The notes: generated by a model from the sequence alone, not told the origin. Shown: positions 32,850-42,135, numbered from the stretch's first letter. The stretch is 64,000 nucleotides of DNA from Candidatus Iainarchaeum sp. (GCA_017610205.1 JAFCCL010000003.1:1-64000); one strand, 5' to 3'. Translations and numbers: made by a program.

Positions 32850-33755
32850 TTATGCTGCCACGTCTATATCTAATCTTTTCTTTAGTTCTCTGTACCTGTT
32901 TCTGATTGTTACCTCTGTAACACCGGCAACATTGGCAACTTCTTTTTGGGTCCTTCTTTCCCCTTTAAGCAGTCCTGCAATGTAAACTGCTGCGGCTGCA
33001 ACTCCTGTTGGGCCCCTTCCTGAAATAAGGCCTTTGTCAATGGCTTGTTCCAAAATCTTTCTTCCCTCTTCCTGGACTTCTCCGCTTAGGTTGAGTTCTG
33101 AAGCAAATCTTGGAATGTAGTGAATTGGGTTTGTCAAAGGTACATCAAGCTTAAGCTCTCTAACCAGGAACCTGTAGGTTCTTCCAATTTCTTTTTTTGT
33201 CAAACCGCTTGCTTCTGCCATTTCGTTCAATGTTCTTGGCACGTGATATGTTCTGCATACTGTGTAAAGAACTGCTGCAACCACTGCTTCAATAAGCCTT
33301 CCTCTGATTAGTCCCTTTTTTACTGTTTTTCTGTAAAGCAATGCTGCTGCTTCAACAAGTGATTCTGGAATGTTCAAATATGATGCAACCCTTCTCAATT
33401 CTGTTAAGGCAATTGAAAGGTTTCTTTGCATGCTTGAGCTAATGCTTGCTCTTTTATGCCATTTAATTAAACGGTACATTTGTGCCCTGCTTTTGCTTGA
33501 AAGCTTGTTTCCCCTAAGGTCGGTTCCACGCCTGTCAATCATTGTCACAAGCCCTTTGTTGAGCTTTACATATTTCATAGGGCTTCCTGTTCTTGCCCTT
33601 TGCTCAAACTGGTCTGAGTCAAAAGAACGCCATTCCTTTCCATAATCTACCATGTCTTCGTTTATAACAAGACCGCAATCCTGGCAAATAAGCTCTCCTT
33701 TTTCAGGATCTCTCCTAATTTTTGTGCTTTTGCACTCTGGACATTTATTAACCAT
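32850..33755 (-). CDS. tfb: transcription initiation factor TFB
   Basis: 301 aa. A zinc ribbon with Cys5, Cys8, Cys24 and Cys27 is followed by the B-finger and two cyclin-like repeats (about 110-200 and 205-295), the second ending in the HTH (TEVTIRNRYRELKKRL) that contacts the BRE. It recruits RNA polymerase to TATA-bound TBP. Full family length. The 3' end is close to the transposon's right flank but intact. Confidence 0.97.
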   Translation of the reverse strand: MVNKCPECKSTKIRRDPEKGELICQDCGLVINEDMVDYGKEWRSFDSDQFEQRARTGSPMKYVKLNKGLVTMIDRRGTDLRGNKLSSKSRAQMYRLIKWHKRASISSSMQRNLSIALTELRRVASYLNIPESLVEAAALLYRKTVKKGLIRGRLIEAVVAAVLYTVCRTYHVPRTLNEMAEASGLTKKEIGRTYRFLVRELKLDVPLTNPIHYIPRFASELNLSGEVQEEGRKILEQAIDKGLISGRGPTGVAAAAVYIAGLLKGERRTQKEVANVAGVTEVTIRNRYRELKKRLDIDVAA

Positions 33756-34223
33756 TCAAAAACCACCTTTCCAAGGAATTTTTTTTACCAATTTTTCCAA
33801 AATCAGCTTTAACAATTCAAACAAGCCTACAATAATATCTAACAACCATAATTGCCAGAAATTAGATGCTATATTAATTTGCTGTCCCCATCCTTTATAA
33901 AGCTTTCCTTTGAACCGTTTTTTGCCTTAAAAACGCTGATTTAAGCACTTTTAGTACTTTTAAAGCCTTTTTTTTGGCAAAAAATAGGGTTTAAATACTT
34001 GAATAGAACATTTACTTATACGCCTGCAAAACTGGTGATAAATCTCCTAACAGAAGAAGGCTTCCAAAACCAGCAAATGTTATTAAACCGCCTTCAAAGC
34101 AGCCCAAGGCCAAAATTGTTTACAGAAATCGTGAAGCTATTCTTTTGAAACCAAAACAAAAATCTTTTAATCGATAGAATATTGAGTGGGTTTCTATCAG
34201 GGGTTTTATTACTAGTGGTGACT
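33756..34223. other. gene-poor stretch with a possible broken small basic gene
   Basis: It holds the TFB promoter and, on the plus strand, a TATA-like TTTAAATA at 33990-33997. Downstream one frame (about 34005-34150) is open for a Pro/Lys/Arg-rich peptide containing GDKSPNRRRLPKPANVIKPP but has no normal start codon. A second frame gives a 49-codon TTG-started peptide ending near 34148. The situation resembles the small basic genes at 34247, 35418 and 47283, where a short frame runs into a longer basic one. Confidence 0.3.
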
Positions 34224-34250
34224 ATGGAAAAATTTATTGGGCTAAAATGA
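34224..34250 (+). CDS. short leader ORF, possible
   Basis: Eight codons (MEKFIGLK) after GGTGA, ending in ATGA overlap with the next gene. Its start is better placed relative to a ribosome-binding site than that of the downstream gene. It may couple translation, or it may be the true N-terminus if a -1 shift occurs at the AAAA. Confidence 0.3.
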   Translation: MEKFIGLK

Positions 34251-34855
34251 AGATTAAGGGAAGACCTTCTCCTCAAAGGATTGTTGTAAAGGTTTTTCAT
34301 CCCGACAAGGAGGCCTATCTTGATTTTGCCGAGATTGTAAAGCGCCTTGAAAAAAGCAATGTTCCACCTTCAAAAATGCAGCTTATTTTCTTTACAGACA
34401 GAAAACAGCATGGGATTTTAATGGAGTCATATATTGGAAATTCTAAAGAAAAAAAGGGTAAAATTGAATCAAAGTTAAAACCGGGTTTTCTTTTTTGGCA
34501 ACTGGATTTGAGCAAAAAAAGAGATAGTGCAATTTTTGCACTGTCTGTAAATGCAACAGCAAAACTGGCTAAAACAGGGCTTTATTTTACTCAGATGTAC
34601 ACTGGGAGTTCTGGGCAGAAAAACATGAGTCCTGGGCCTCTTAGAGTGGATGTTTTTAATGTCATGGAAGCCAAAAGCGGGCAAAAGAAAATTCTTGTTC
34701 AGGACATTGATTCTGTCAGGTTAGGTGCCAGTTCTAAATTTTCTTGGAGGAATTCGACAAATGTTTTGCTTAATACTGTTTCTTGCCGTAGGCCTGAGAA
34801 TGCTGAAATTGCCAGAAAAATTATTGGAAAGGTTGGAAAGAGATACCGTTTCTAA
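34247..34855 (+). CDS. unknown basic protein
   Basis: 202 aa, pI clearly basic, mixed alpha/beta. KIKGRPSPQRIVVKVFHPDKE starts the protein, and a Ser/Gly-rich central part (TGSSGQKNMSPG) precedes VDSVRLGAS-type strands. No catalytic motif recognised. Stand-alone, convergent with S8e 7 bases away. Nucleic-acid or ribosome association would fit charge and neighbourhood, but this is inference. Confidence 0.6.
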   Translation: MKIKGRPSPQRIVVKVFHPDKEAYLDFAEIVKRLEKSNVPPSKMQLIFFTDRKQHGILMESYIGNSKEKKGKIESKLKPGFLFWQLDLSKKRDSAIFALSVNATAKLAKTGLYFTQMYTGSSGQKNMSPGPLRVDVFNVMEAKSGQKKILVQDIDSVRLGASSKFSWRNSTNVLLNTVSCRRPENAEIARKIIGKVGKRYRF

Positions 34856-34862
34856 AAACTGC

Positions 34863-35270
34863 CTATTTTTCAATTAGAACTGCTTGAACAACGCCTGTTT
34901 GTCCTGGTCTGCTTGTGACTTTTGCAGTTTGTTCTTTTCCTTCAACATTGACCTTTATTTTGGCGCCTTTTGTAATAATGTTTCTTCTGGTAAAAAGTCT
35001 GTTTGCTGCGTTTTCTTCAACGTTTAAAATCTCTGCTTTCATTGCCTTTTTTTGGCCCTTAGCTGTTACTGTGGCAAATTTTGCCCTGTACTGCTTTACT
35101 TTTACAACAGAGCCTTTTACAACCCTGCTTTTTCTTCGCTCGTCGTCTTCTGAAACAATGGTTTTGGCAGGGTCTCCGCCTTTCCATGCAAGCAGTTTGT
35201 CACAGCGCCTTGCGGCTGTCCTGTTTCCGCCTGTTCTTTTCCTTTTGCTCTTTGTATGCCACTGAGTCAT
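34863..35270 (-). CDS. rps8e: ribosomal protein S8e
   Basis: 135 aa, the archaeal/eukaryotic small-subunit protein. The N-terminal MTQWHTKSKRKRTGGNR and the NVEENAANRLFTRRNIITKG region are diagnostic. It binds 16S rRNA. Monocistronic, with a TATA-rich upstream region near 35310. Confidence 0.96.
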   Translation of the reverse strand: MTQWHTKSKRKRTGGNRTAARRCDKLLAWKGGDPAKTIVSEDDERRKSRVVKGSVVKVKQYRAKFATVTAKGQKKAMKAEILNVEENAANRLFTRRNIITKGAKIKVNVEGKEQTAKVTSRPGQTGVVQAVLIEK

Positions 35271-35417
35271 AAAAACACCAAAAAAAACGAAAATCGCTTT
35301 ACTTGAATAATAATTAATTGAAATGGAAGAATTAAAAAGGCTTGTTTTCGGGATATTTGGATTGTTTAACAGGAACCAGCCTTTATTTTTTGGTTGTAAG
35401 CTTTTTATTAATTTCCG

Positions 35418-35723
35418 CTAAAGTGGTTTTTTCTTAGTCCATGGTAGTGGTGTCTTAGCTCTAGGCAGTCCTTTATTACGCCTTGCTGTTGCTGCTGCTT
35501 TGTATCCTGCATTAATTCTAATCCTTTTTACTTTTCGTTTATACGCTAATAGCTTCTTTTGTTCACGTTTCAGTACCTGGCGATTTGCCTCTGCTACTGT
35601 GACATAATTTTGGGACCCTATCCTGATTTTTCTTAATTTTATTATTTCGTTGACTGTATCTTCTCCCACCTTAAGTCTCCTTGCAAGTTCAGGCATTGTT
35701 ACTAGCTTTCCCTCTATTTTCAT
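35418..35723 (-). CDS. small basic HTH protein
   Basis: 101 aa from the ATG at 35723. An excisionase/MerR-like winged helix (MPELARRLKVGEDTVNEIIK, then RIGSQNYVTVAEANRQ) is followed by a Lys/Arg-rich tail. The same HTH layout appears in the third domain of the 304-aa protein at 57078. It starts one base after the stop of the 47-codon ORF upstream, in another frame; a G6 run near the junction could hide a frame shift joining both. Confidence 0.55.
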   Translation of the reverse strand: MKIEGKLVTMPELARRLKVGEDTVNEIIKLRKIRIGSQNYVTVAEANRQVLKREQKKLLAYKRKVKRIRINAGYKAAATARRNKGLPRAKTPLPWTKKKPL

Positions 35724-35724
35724 A

Positions 35725-35868
35725 TTAAAAACAGTTTCCCCCCATTGCCTTCTCAAATTCCATCCTGCTAAATTTAAACCCACCTATTTTAAGTAAACCA
35801 ATCACTCTGGTTTTTGTAAGTGTTCCTTCTGGTTTAACTAGCGCTATTCTTGAAGGTTTTGCTGCCAT
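35725..35868 (-). CDS. 47-aa ORF upstream of the basic HTH gene
   Basis: Begins with ATG (MAAKPSRIALVKPEGTLTK) and ends TAATATG against the HTH gene. It is preceded by a short AT-rich stretch and likely carries the promoter-proximal start. The sequence looks like the N-terminal part of a basic protein. If one base were inserted or lost at GGGGGG near 35740, it would fuse with the HTH gene. Confidence 0.45.
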   Translation of the reverse strand: MAAKPSRIALVKPEGTLTKTRVIGLLKIGGFKFSRMEFEKAMGGNCF

Positions 35869-35899
35869 ACTATAACATCTACCTTTTAATAGAATTTAA

Positions 35900-38191
35900 T
35901 TATTCCCATTCTGCTTCAACCACCTTTTTTATTTTCTTTGCCTTTTCTTTGCCCATTTTCTCCACTTTTTGTAATTCTTTTGCTTCTGCATTGAAGATTT
36001 TTTTTACACTGCCAAAATGCTTCAAAAGCTTTTTTGCAGTCATTGGTCCGACCAATGGCAGGCTTTCTACTACAAACCGTTGCTGTTCTCCAAGGGTTAA
36101 TCCCTTTCTTCCAATTCGCAGTCTTACATCCGAGCCCTTGCCTTCCTGTTCCCTTTTTGCAATTACGTAAATGTATTGGGCTGTTTCCCTTTTTGATTCT
36201 GTGAAAAGAATTGGAACCCGGTAGTTTAATGCAATAGATGTAAGCATTCCAATTATTGCATTTCTGTGCACGTTTGTTTCAAACAATTTTTCCCGATCTC
36301 CCTCCACTATAACCAAGGGGCGTTCATATGATTCAGCCATGTTAATCAATTGCTTGGAAAGTCTTCTGTCAACAATGCTTGAAACAAAATCTGAAATTGA
36401 TTTTCTTTCAATTACAATTTCCTTTCCTGGAATGTAGTCTCCGACTTCAAGTTGCTTTTCTACAACAGAGCATCCAAGGTCTGCAAGCAATTTTGAAATT
36501 CCTGATTCCCTTTCCCTTACGTCAGCAAACACGACAATTTTTCCACTGCCTTCTGAATCAAAGCTGTTCAAAGTAGTCTGCTTTTCTCCTTTTTTTATTT
36601 CTTCGTTTCCTGTGTCCTTTTTCATCCTATGTAATATCTTATGCATCTTTTTTTCTTTGTTAATACTTGCCCAGTAATATGCTTCGTCTCTGGTATCTTT
36701 TGCCATTAAAATTACTGCTTTTCCTGCAGCAAGCCTTCCTGTTCTTCCCCTTCTTTGAATAAACCTTATTTCGCTTGGAACAGGCTCGTAAAATACTACC
36801 AGGTCAACGCTTGGGATATCTAATCCTTCTTCGGCAACTGATGAGGCTACAAGGCAATTAATTTTTCCTTCTTTTAATTCTTCAATTTTTTCTGCCTGTT
36901 CCTTTTGGCTCATTCCTTTTTCTTTTCCTCTTGCTGCCTGTCCAACAAACCTTTCCGATTTTATTTCCTTGATTTTGTTCAGTTCCTGGTTTAATTTTTT
37001 GATTGAGTCTCTGTAGTGGTTGAATACAATTACACTGCTTTTGGGATTTTCTTCAAATTGCTGATTTAGCACTTTTATAAGGGCATCAAATTTTGGATGA
37101 ATGATTCCTTTTGCTGCAATTTCTTCAGCCATTTCGTTGACCTGAATCATTTCCATGCTTGAAATAAACATTGAGGTTGCCCTGCTTATCTTTCCTGTCT
37201 TTTTTCTTTCCCTTTCAAGGTATAAGCAGAGTGCATTAACTCCTTGGGTTTCAAGCAGTGTATGGGCATGGCTTGCTTTCATTAAGGCTGCTGCTGCTGT
37301 TGCTGCTGCAAAAATGCTCATGTTTTTTCCGTGGCTTGCCTGAATTCTTCTCCTTATTGCTGCCTGCATTTCGATAAGCCTTGCTTTTCCAAAGCCTTTA
37401 AGTGAACTGGTTTTGCTTAGCCTAAATTTGTATAAAACATCGGCCTGTTTTTGCATAAAATGTTCAATAAGTTTTATCATTGACTTGAATTCTGAGGGCA
37501 GTTTAACAACGCGCCATTCAACCTTTATTTTGTGGGAGTAAGGAGTCACGTCCTCATCCTCCAATTCCTTTATTTCAATATTTTTAATGTACAAATTTTT
37601 GCAAATCTCCTTGACATGGTCTTCCTTGCCTCCTGGAGAGGCTGTAAGCGCAAGCACTAGCCCGTTTTTGTTTTTCTTGAATTTTTTTGCAATGTAAACA
37701 TAGGCATATTCTCCCACTGCTCTGTGGGATTCGTCAAAAATTATTAGTGAAATGTCTTTGGCAAAAACACGTTCTTTTCTTAAGTCGTTTTCAATTGTTT
37801 GGGGTGTTGCAACAATTACTACTGCATTTTCCCATTCTTTTGCCCTTTTTTTTGCAGGTGTTGCGCCTGTTAAGAGCGCAACAGAGTCCTTTTCCAACTT
37901 CATTAATTTGAGCATTGTTTTTTTGTGCTGTTCACACAATGGTTTTGTTGGCGCTAGGAAAAGAATTTTTCCAGTTGGCTTTTTTTTCAAAACGTCTGCT
38001 GCAACAAGAACTGCTACAATTGTTTTTCCCAAAGCTGTTGGTGCTACAACAAGACTGTTGCCTCCTTTTGCAACAGATTCTGCAAGCTTTACCTGATAGT
38101 CTCTTTTTTCAACAGCCTTTGCCCTGATAAATTTGTTTTTTACAAAATCTTTTGTCAAACTTCTGTGTTTTTTCTTTTTTTCAGAGGGCAT
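35900..38191 (-). CDS. hef: Hef helicase-nuclease (XPF/FANCM family)
   Basis: 763 aa. SF2 helicase with APTALGKT (Walker A, about 51-58), FDESH (motif II) and QRRGRTGR (motif VI). An ERCC4 nuclease domain follows with DVRERESG and the catalytic IERKSISDF, and paired helix-hairpin-helix ends (LPLVGPMTAKKLLKHFGS). It unwinds and cuts stalled-fork and branched DNA. Full length, and ATPase and nuclease residues are all present. Confidence 0.96.
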   Translation of the reverse strand: MPSEKKKKHRSLTKDFVKNKFIRAKAVEKRDYQVKLAESVAKGGNSLVVAPTALGKTIVAVLVAADVLKKKPTGKILFLAPTKPLCEQHKKTMLKLMKLEKDSVALLTGATPAKKRAKEWENAVVIVATPQTIENDLRKERVFAKDISLIIFDESHRAVGEYAYVYIAKKFKKNKNGLVLALTASPGGKEDHVKEICKNLYIKNIEIKELEDEDVTPYSHKIKVEWRVVKLPSEFKSMIKLIEHFMQKQADVLYKFRLSKTSSLKGFGKARLIEMQAAIRRRIQASHGKNMSIFAAATAAAALMKASHAHTLLETQGVNALCLYLERERKKTGKISRATSMFISSMEMIQVNEMAEEIAAKGIIHPKFDALIKVLNQQFEENPKSSVIVFNHYRDSIKKLNQELNKIKEIKSERFVGQAARGKEKGMSQKEQAEKIEELKEGKINCLVASSVAEEGLDIPSVDLVVFYEPVPSEIRFIQRRGRTGRLAAGKAVILMAKDTRDEAYYWASINKEKKMHKILHRMKKDTGNEEIKKGEKQTTLNSFDSEGSGKIVVFADVRERESGISKLLADLGCSVVEKQLEVGDYIPGKEIVIERKSISDFVSSIVDRRLSKQLINMAESYERPLVIVEGDREKLFETNVHRNAIIGMLTSIALNYRVPILFTESKRETAQYIYVIAKREQEGKGSDVRLRIGRKGLTLGEQQRFVVESLPLVGPMTAKKLLKHFGSVKKIFNAEAKELQKVEKMGKEKAKKIKKVVEAEWE

Positions 38192-38289
38192 ACATTCAAT
38201 TAGTCTGGCGACCTTTTTAAAGCATTTCTTAGTTGGTTTCCGGTGTTTTTTGCCTCAAAACCGCTTTTTTTCCAAAAAAATGGGATAAA

Positions 38290-38297
38290 TTTAAATA
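38290..38297 (+). promoter_or_regulatory. TATA box of the histone gene
   Basis: TTTAAATA about 60 bases before the histone ATG, giving a leader that contains GGATGTG as ribosome-binding site. Confidence 0.45.
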
Positions 38298-38357
38298 TTC
38301 CTTTGAAATAACCTTTATTAGGGCTTTAAAGCCAAATCAAAAGGATGTGAAAAGCTT

Positions 38358-38567
38358 ATGGGTGAATTACCGCTTGCAGCTGTTGACAGGATTATTAGAA
38401 AGGCTGGTGGAGGCAGAGTAAGCGAGGATGCTGCTGCTGCCTTGTCAGAGGTTTTGGAAGACAAGGGTATTAAAATTGCACAGCAGGCAACAGAGTTTGC
38501 AAAGCATGCTAAGAGAAAGACTGTTACTGCACAGGACATAAAGCTTGCAGTAAAGGGTCTGCAATAA
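38358..38567 (+). CDS. archaeal histone
   Basis: 69 aa, standard size. [14 protein letters not shown], the central long helix and [16 protein letters not shown] define the HMf-like fold. Forms dimers that wrap DNA. It faces away from hef with a shared intergenic promoter region. Confidence 0.97.
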   Translation: MGELPLAAVDRIIRKAGGGRVSEDAAAALSEVLEDKGIKIAQQATEFAKHAKRKTVTAQDIKLAVKGLQ

Positions 38568-38584
38568 AATTCAAATTCTTTTTT

Positions 38585-39325
38585 TTATTTAATTGCTTCC
38601 CATAAAACCTGTTCTTTTGGTTTTACAATTATTCCATTTTGGGTTATTTCAAAGGGGTGCACGGTTTTGCTGTGTTTTGTTCCGCGCATTTTTCTTACAA
38701 AAATGCTTCTATTTGGTGGCGTAAAGTAGAGCACTATTACGCCGTCTGCCATAAATTCTTCAACACCGTAGGCGCTGAATACGTTTCTTTCGCTTTTTGT
38801 TTCGGCTGTGAAAATTGTAGTGCAGTCAAGTTCTTTTAATCCGTCTGCGAATTTGAACAAAAGGCTTCTGATTGTTGACGGGTCATCTATTAATGATGCA
38901 AACGCTGTTGTGCTGTCAACAGCAATTCTTTTGATTTCAAGCTCTTTTACAATTCCTGTTATTGTTTCAAGCTCGTCTTTTATTAAGCCTCCGAAAGTTT
39001 TTTTTGGGGCAAGGTGCATTCTGTAAATGTTTATTTTTCTTTCTTCCTGAAATTTCTTAATGTCCCATCCAAAATTTTCCATATTCCACGCGATGTTTTT
39101 TGGGTTTGCTTCAATTGTTACAAACAATCCTGGCTCGTTGTAAAGCAGTGCGCCGTTGTAAATATATTGCATGCTGAAGATTGTTTTGCATGTTCCTGTT
39201 CCTCCTGAAAGCAGTGTAGTGCTTCCTTTTGGCAAACCGCCTTCAATTAATTCGTCAAGACCTGTTATTCCTGTTTTTGTTCTTTCCAAAAAATACACCT
39301 CTTTTAATTCTTTAAAGTTAGGCAT
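38585..39325 (-). CDS. KaiC-like RecA-superfamily ATPase
   Basis: 246 aa from the ATG at 39325; a TTG at 39361 inside the cmk end is also open. Single KaiC domain (TGITGLDELIEGG, Walker B KRIAVDSTTAF, KMRGTKHSK motif). The P-loop reads GGTGTCKT, with Cys where Gly is usual before the Lys, a non-canonical Walker A. It is related to the KaiC protein at 25581 but lacks its N-terminal extension. Overlapping or adjacent to cmk, perhaps cotranscribed. Confidence 0.88.
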   Translation of the reverse strand: MPNFKELKEVYFLERTKTGITGLDELIEGGLPKGSTTLLSGGTGTCKTIFSMQYIYNGALLYNEPGLFVTIEANPKNIAWNMENFGWDIKKFQEERKINIYRMHLAPKKTFGGLIKDELETITGIVKELEIKRIAVDSTTAFASLIDDPSTIRSLLFKFADGLKELDCTTIFTAETKSERNVFSAYGVEEFMADGVIVLYFTPPNRSIFVRKMRGTKHSKTVHPFEITQNGIIVKPKEQVLWEAIK

Positions 39326-39332
39326 TTGTTTT

Positions 39333-39908
39333 TTATAAATCTTTTCTTTGCTCTTTTCCAAGGCTTTTTATTTGCTTCAAAACCCCTTCCTTTGTTTCCT
39401 GAATGCTTGCCTTTGTGGTGTCAACCACTATATCGTAATTGCTTTCATTCAAGTAGTCGACATTGTAAAGCTTTAAATACCTGCCTTTATTCATTTCCAT
39501 TCTTTTCTGCATATTTTCAACAGTTTTCTGAACGCTTGCATTTTCTTCTCCGCATCTTTCCTTCTTGTCGCTGCAACTGTCCTTAAAAACGCGTTCAGCA
39601 GCCTTTTTCAAATCAATTTTTACAAAGATTTTTACAGACTTTGGAATAAAATGCCAGGAAAGCCTTCCGTCAATTACAAAATTGTCTTCCTCCAAACCAA
39701 GCTTTTTATTCCTTTCATCCAACTCACGGTCAACACTTTCGTCTTCTTCCATTAGCCTGTGCAATTCCATTACCGGCAGGTCTTTTTCTTTTGCAATCTG
39801 CCTAAGCAAGTCGCCAGCAGAATAATGCTTTAACCCAAGTGCCTTTGCAATTCCCTTTCCCAAAGTGCTTTTTCCAGAACCAGGATAGCCTGTAATAGTG
39901 ATAATCAT
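39333..39908 (-). CDS. cmk: cytidylate kinase, archaeal type
   Basis: 191 aa. P-loop GYPGSGKS at residues 7-14, DGRLSWHF acceptor region and a KGRYLKLYNVDYLN lid match archaeal Cmk. Phosphorylates CMP and dCMP. Followed directly by the KaiC-like gene. Confidence 0.93.
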   Translation of the reverse strand: MIITITGYPGSGKSTLGKGIAKALGLKHYSAGDLLRQIAKEKDLPVMELHRLMEEDESVDRELDERNKKLGLEEDNFVIDGRLSWHFIPKSVKIFVKIDLKKAAERVFKDSCSDKKERCGEENASVQKTVENMQKRMEMNKGRYLKLYNVDYLNESNYDIVVDTTKASIQETKEGVLKQIKSLGKEQRKDL

Positions 39909-39929
39909 TTAATCATCTGCATTGCTTTT

Positions 39930-40850
39930 TCATCTCAAATACTCTAAAGTATTCTGCCATATTCCTGGAGTTATTGCAGGGTCGTAATTGAAGTAAATTG
40001 CCTTTCCAACCAAAAGATTTTTTTCAACAATTCCAGGATAGTTTTTCGTGCCTAAAACACTGTTAATATATGCAACTTGATTCCCTAACGGCTTTACATC
40101 AAATGTTAAAATGCTTAAAGCCCCATATCTTGGGTCTGCCGGCGCTGTTTCAATTCCGTGCATTATTTCGCTGTCTGAGTCAAGCCTTTCAATTTTTCCG
40201 GAAACCATAACAGGCAGTGTGCAGGTAGGCATTCCTTGTATTCCTACATCGCATTCAACAGGAATTACGTCTCCAAATGTTTCCTTCCATCCAATTACGT
40301 CACTGGTAACACTTGTTCCAAATTCTCCGCCGCTTCTGTAAATTCCTGAGTCCATTACTACAACAAGCTTGCCCCCTGTCATAACATAGTTTTCAATTGC
40401 TTCACCCAAAGCTCTTGAAAGGCTTTTGTCATAAGGAGTTGCTCCCATATGTTGGTCAAGCAAAACAACATCAAATTCTGCAAGCTGTTCTGCAGGGTTT
40501 TCATCAAGGTCTGCTGCATCCTTTATTCTGTAATAAACCAAATCGTGCTGGTTGTCAAGGTCTGCAAGCAGGTCAACACTTGGGTTGCCTATGATAAGCA
40601 TTTGTGTTTGGCTGCTGCCTTCAAGCCCTGGAATTTCAATCATGCCAAGCTTGTTTAGCACCAAAATAAGCGGGGCGGAAAAAACAATCATTGCGCCTGC
40701 AACCCCAAGCACAACAATAATCGCAATTACAAGCCTTTTGTCAACCTTCCAAACAGGCTTTGCCCTTCCTTCGGGAATTCCTTCGTCTCCCGGGTATCCG
40801 CCTGCAACTCCTTTGTCTCCTGGAAATACTCCAGGCATTTCGTCATCCAT
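39930..40850 (-). CDS. membrane-anchored extracytoplasmic GATase-like protein
   Basis: 306 aa. A Gly/Pro-rich acidic N-terminus (1-33) precedes one transmembrane helix (43-66). The large outer domain has a flavodoxin-like start (MLIIGNPSVDLLADL, then FDVVLLDQHMG and GGKLVVVMDSG) as in ThuA or GATase-1-like folds. No catalytic Cys triad visible. Role unknown; possibly a sugar- or peptide-binding surface protein. Confidence 0.6.
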   Translation of the reverse strand: MDDEMPGVFPGDKGVAGGYPGDEGIPEGRAKPVWKVDKRLVIAIIVVLGVAGAMIVFSAPLILVLNKLGMIEIPGLEGSSQTQMLIIGNPSVDLLADLDNQHDLVYYRIKDAADLDENPAEQLAEFDVVLLDQHMGATPYDKSLSRALGEAIENYVMTGGKLVVVMDSGIYRSGGEFGTSVTSDVIGWKETFGDVIPVECDVGIQGMPTCTLPVMVSGKIERLDSDSEIMHGIETAPADPRYGALSILTFDVKPLGNQVAYINSVLGTKNYPGIVEKNLLVGKAIYFNYDPAITPGIWQNTLEYLR

Positions 40851-41194
40851 GCATTAAAATACATGCTTTTGCGTTATAAATACTTTTTCATTTTTCGTAA
40901 CTGCTAACAGCCTCTGAGAATTGGCGTGTAATGCGTTTAATAGCTGATTTAATCGTGTCCTATTTTTTGTCCTATCCTGCTTTGTTTTTTCGTTTTTGTG
41001 TTCTTTTGTAAGTTAAACCACAAATTCAGCATTTTAGCTTTTGCAAGAAATTGAAAAACCGTTAGCAATTACCTTTTTTTCAGACCTTGTAAAAATGGCT
41101 AATAGCCTGATGTATTCAGGGTAATATAGCTTTTTACCTCATCAAAACTAAGAATTGTTATAAGTTTTAATAACCTTGGTGATTTGATTTTAGT
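40851..41194. other. gene-free region leading to the cassette-like area
   Basis: 344 bases without a credible ORF. It has GCTAAC near 40908 and its inverse GTTAGC near 41061, a TGTCC-rich patch near 40965, and hairpin repeat R1 at its right end. No tRNA or known RNA is visible. Confidence 0.3.
41101..41135 (+). repeat. intergenic hairpin repeat R1
   Basis: CCTGA-TGTAT-TCAGG with outer AATA/GTAATA pairing, followed by GCTTTTT. First of four related, same-orientation copies. Confidence 0.6.
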
Positions 41195-41821
41195 ATGAAA
41201 TTTTATTTGTCCTCTTTTAGATTGGGGAGCAAAGCGAGTGAGTTAGTCAGATTAATGTCCAACAATAAAAAAATTGCCTATATTCCAAATGCAGGTGATT
41301 TTTCTAATAGGGATTATGCTAAGAAAAGCAATTGGGAAAAAATAGATATTAAAAGTTTAGAAAAACTTGGTTTAATTGTGGAATATCTTGATTTAAAGAA
41401 TTTTTTTTTTGGCAGGACTGATGAATTACGAAAAAAATTGAATGAGTTTGGTGGAGTGTTTGTAAGGGGGAGCAACACTTTTATTTTAAGGCAAGCAATG
41501 AAATTGAGTGGTTTTGATATACTCTTCAAAGAGCTTCTTAAAAGAGATGATTTTGTGTATGCAGGGTATAGTGCAGGCATATGTGTATTGGTTCCAGATC
41601 TCAAAGGCCTGCAACTTGTTGACAATCCCAAGGATAAACCCTACAAAGAGCTTCAAAAAACAATTTGGGAAGGTCTTGGATTCCTTGATTGCATTATTCT
41701 CCCGCACTATAAATCCAACCATCCTGAGTCGGCAGACATTGACAAAGAAGTTGAATATTGCAATAAAAACAATATTCCGTTTAAAACTCTGAGAGACGGC
41801 GAAGTAATACTTATCGAATAA
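41195..41821 (+). CDS. peptidase E (family S51) dipeptidase
   Basis: 208 aa. GYSAG (nucleophile Ser near 126) and FVRGSNTFILR plus LPHYKSNHPE match S51 aspartyl dipeptidases. Cleaves Asp-X dipeptides. Starts with ATG preceded by a TATA-like TTTTAATAAC. Sits between two copies of the hairpin repeat. Confidence 0.85.
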   Translation: MKFYLSSFRLGSKASELVRLMSNNKKIAYIPNAGDFSNRDYAKKSNWEKIDIKSLEKLGLIVEYLDLKNFFFGRTDELRKKLNEFGGVFVRGSNTFILRQAMKLSGFDILFKELLKRDDFVYAGYSAGICVLVPDLKGLQLVDNPKDKPYKELQKTIWEGLGFLDCIILPHYKSNHPESADIDKEVEYCNKNNIPFKTLRDGEVILIE

Positions 41822-41862
41822 ATAGCTAATTTTGAAGCTCTAAGGTAAACTTGTAGCAATGT

Positions 41863-41952
41863 CAATTCTTTAAACCCCATTGCATTCTAATTCTTTTGCC
41901 AATGATTATCTGACAATTAGCCTGATGTTATCAGGGTAATATGCTTTTTTTT
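41863..41952 (+). repeat. intergenic hairpin repeat R2
   Basis: CCTGA-TGTTA-TCAGG stem within TTGCCAATGATTATCTGACAATTAG...GGGTAATATGC plus T-run. The upstream TTCTTTAAACC part is shared with R4. Confidence 0.6.
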
Positions 41953-41967
41953 ATTGTTTCAATTAGT

Positions 41968-42135
41968 CTACTTATTTATCAGTTTATTTTGCTGTCTGCT
42001 CCATTCCTTGTTTGGTGTCTTTTTTACCCATTCCGCATACATGTTGATAAATTCCATGCGTTGTTGCCTGTTTCTTTCCTTTTCTTCTTCAAGTTCTTTC
42101 AGGTCTTTTTCTGTTAACTTTAATCCTTTTTCCAT
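41968..42135 (-). CDS. small helical protein, likely antitoxin partner of the nucleotidyltransferase
   Basis: 55 aa. MEKGLKLTEKDLKELEEEKE starts a charged helix; WVKKTPNKEWSRQQN follows. It overlaps the end of the nucleotidyltransferase gene by 16 bases, in the same direction, so both are cotranslated. Small charged proteins beside AbiEii/MNT-type nucleotidyltransferases are often antitoxins. No DNA-binding fold is evident. Confidence 0.6.
   Translation of the reverse strand: MEKGLKLTEKDLKELEEEKERNRQQRMEFINMYAEWVKKTPNKEWSRQQNKLINK

Noticed and set aside
34094..34300. 68-codon minus-strand ORF
   Set aside because: It is antisense to the start of the 202-aa gene and its leader, has no ribosome-binding site and has low-complexity content.
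40908..41067. GCTAAC and GTTAGC as integron-like attC core sites
   Set aside because: They do not fit RYYYAAC/GTTRRRY, lie about 150 bases apart, and the other cassette boundaries lack them.
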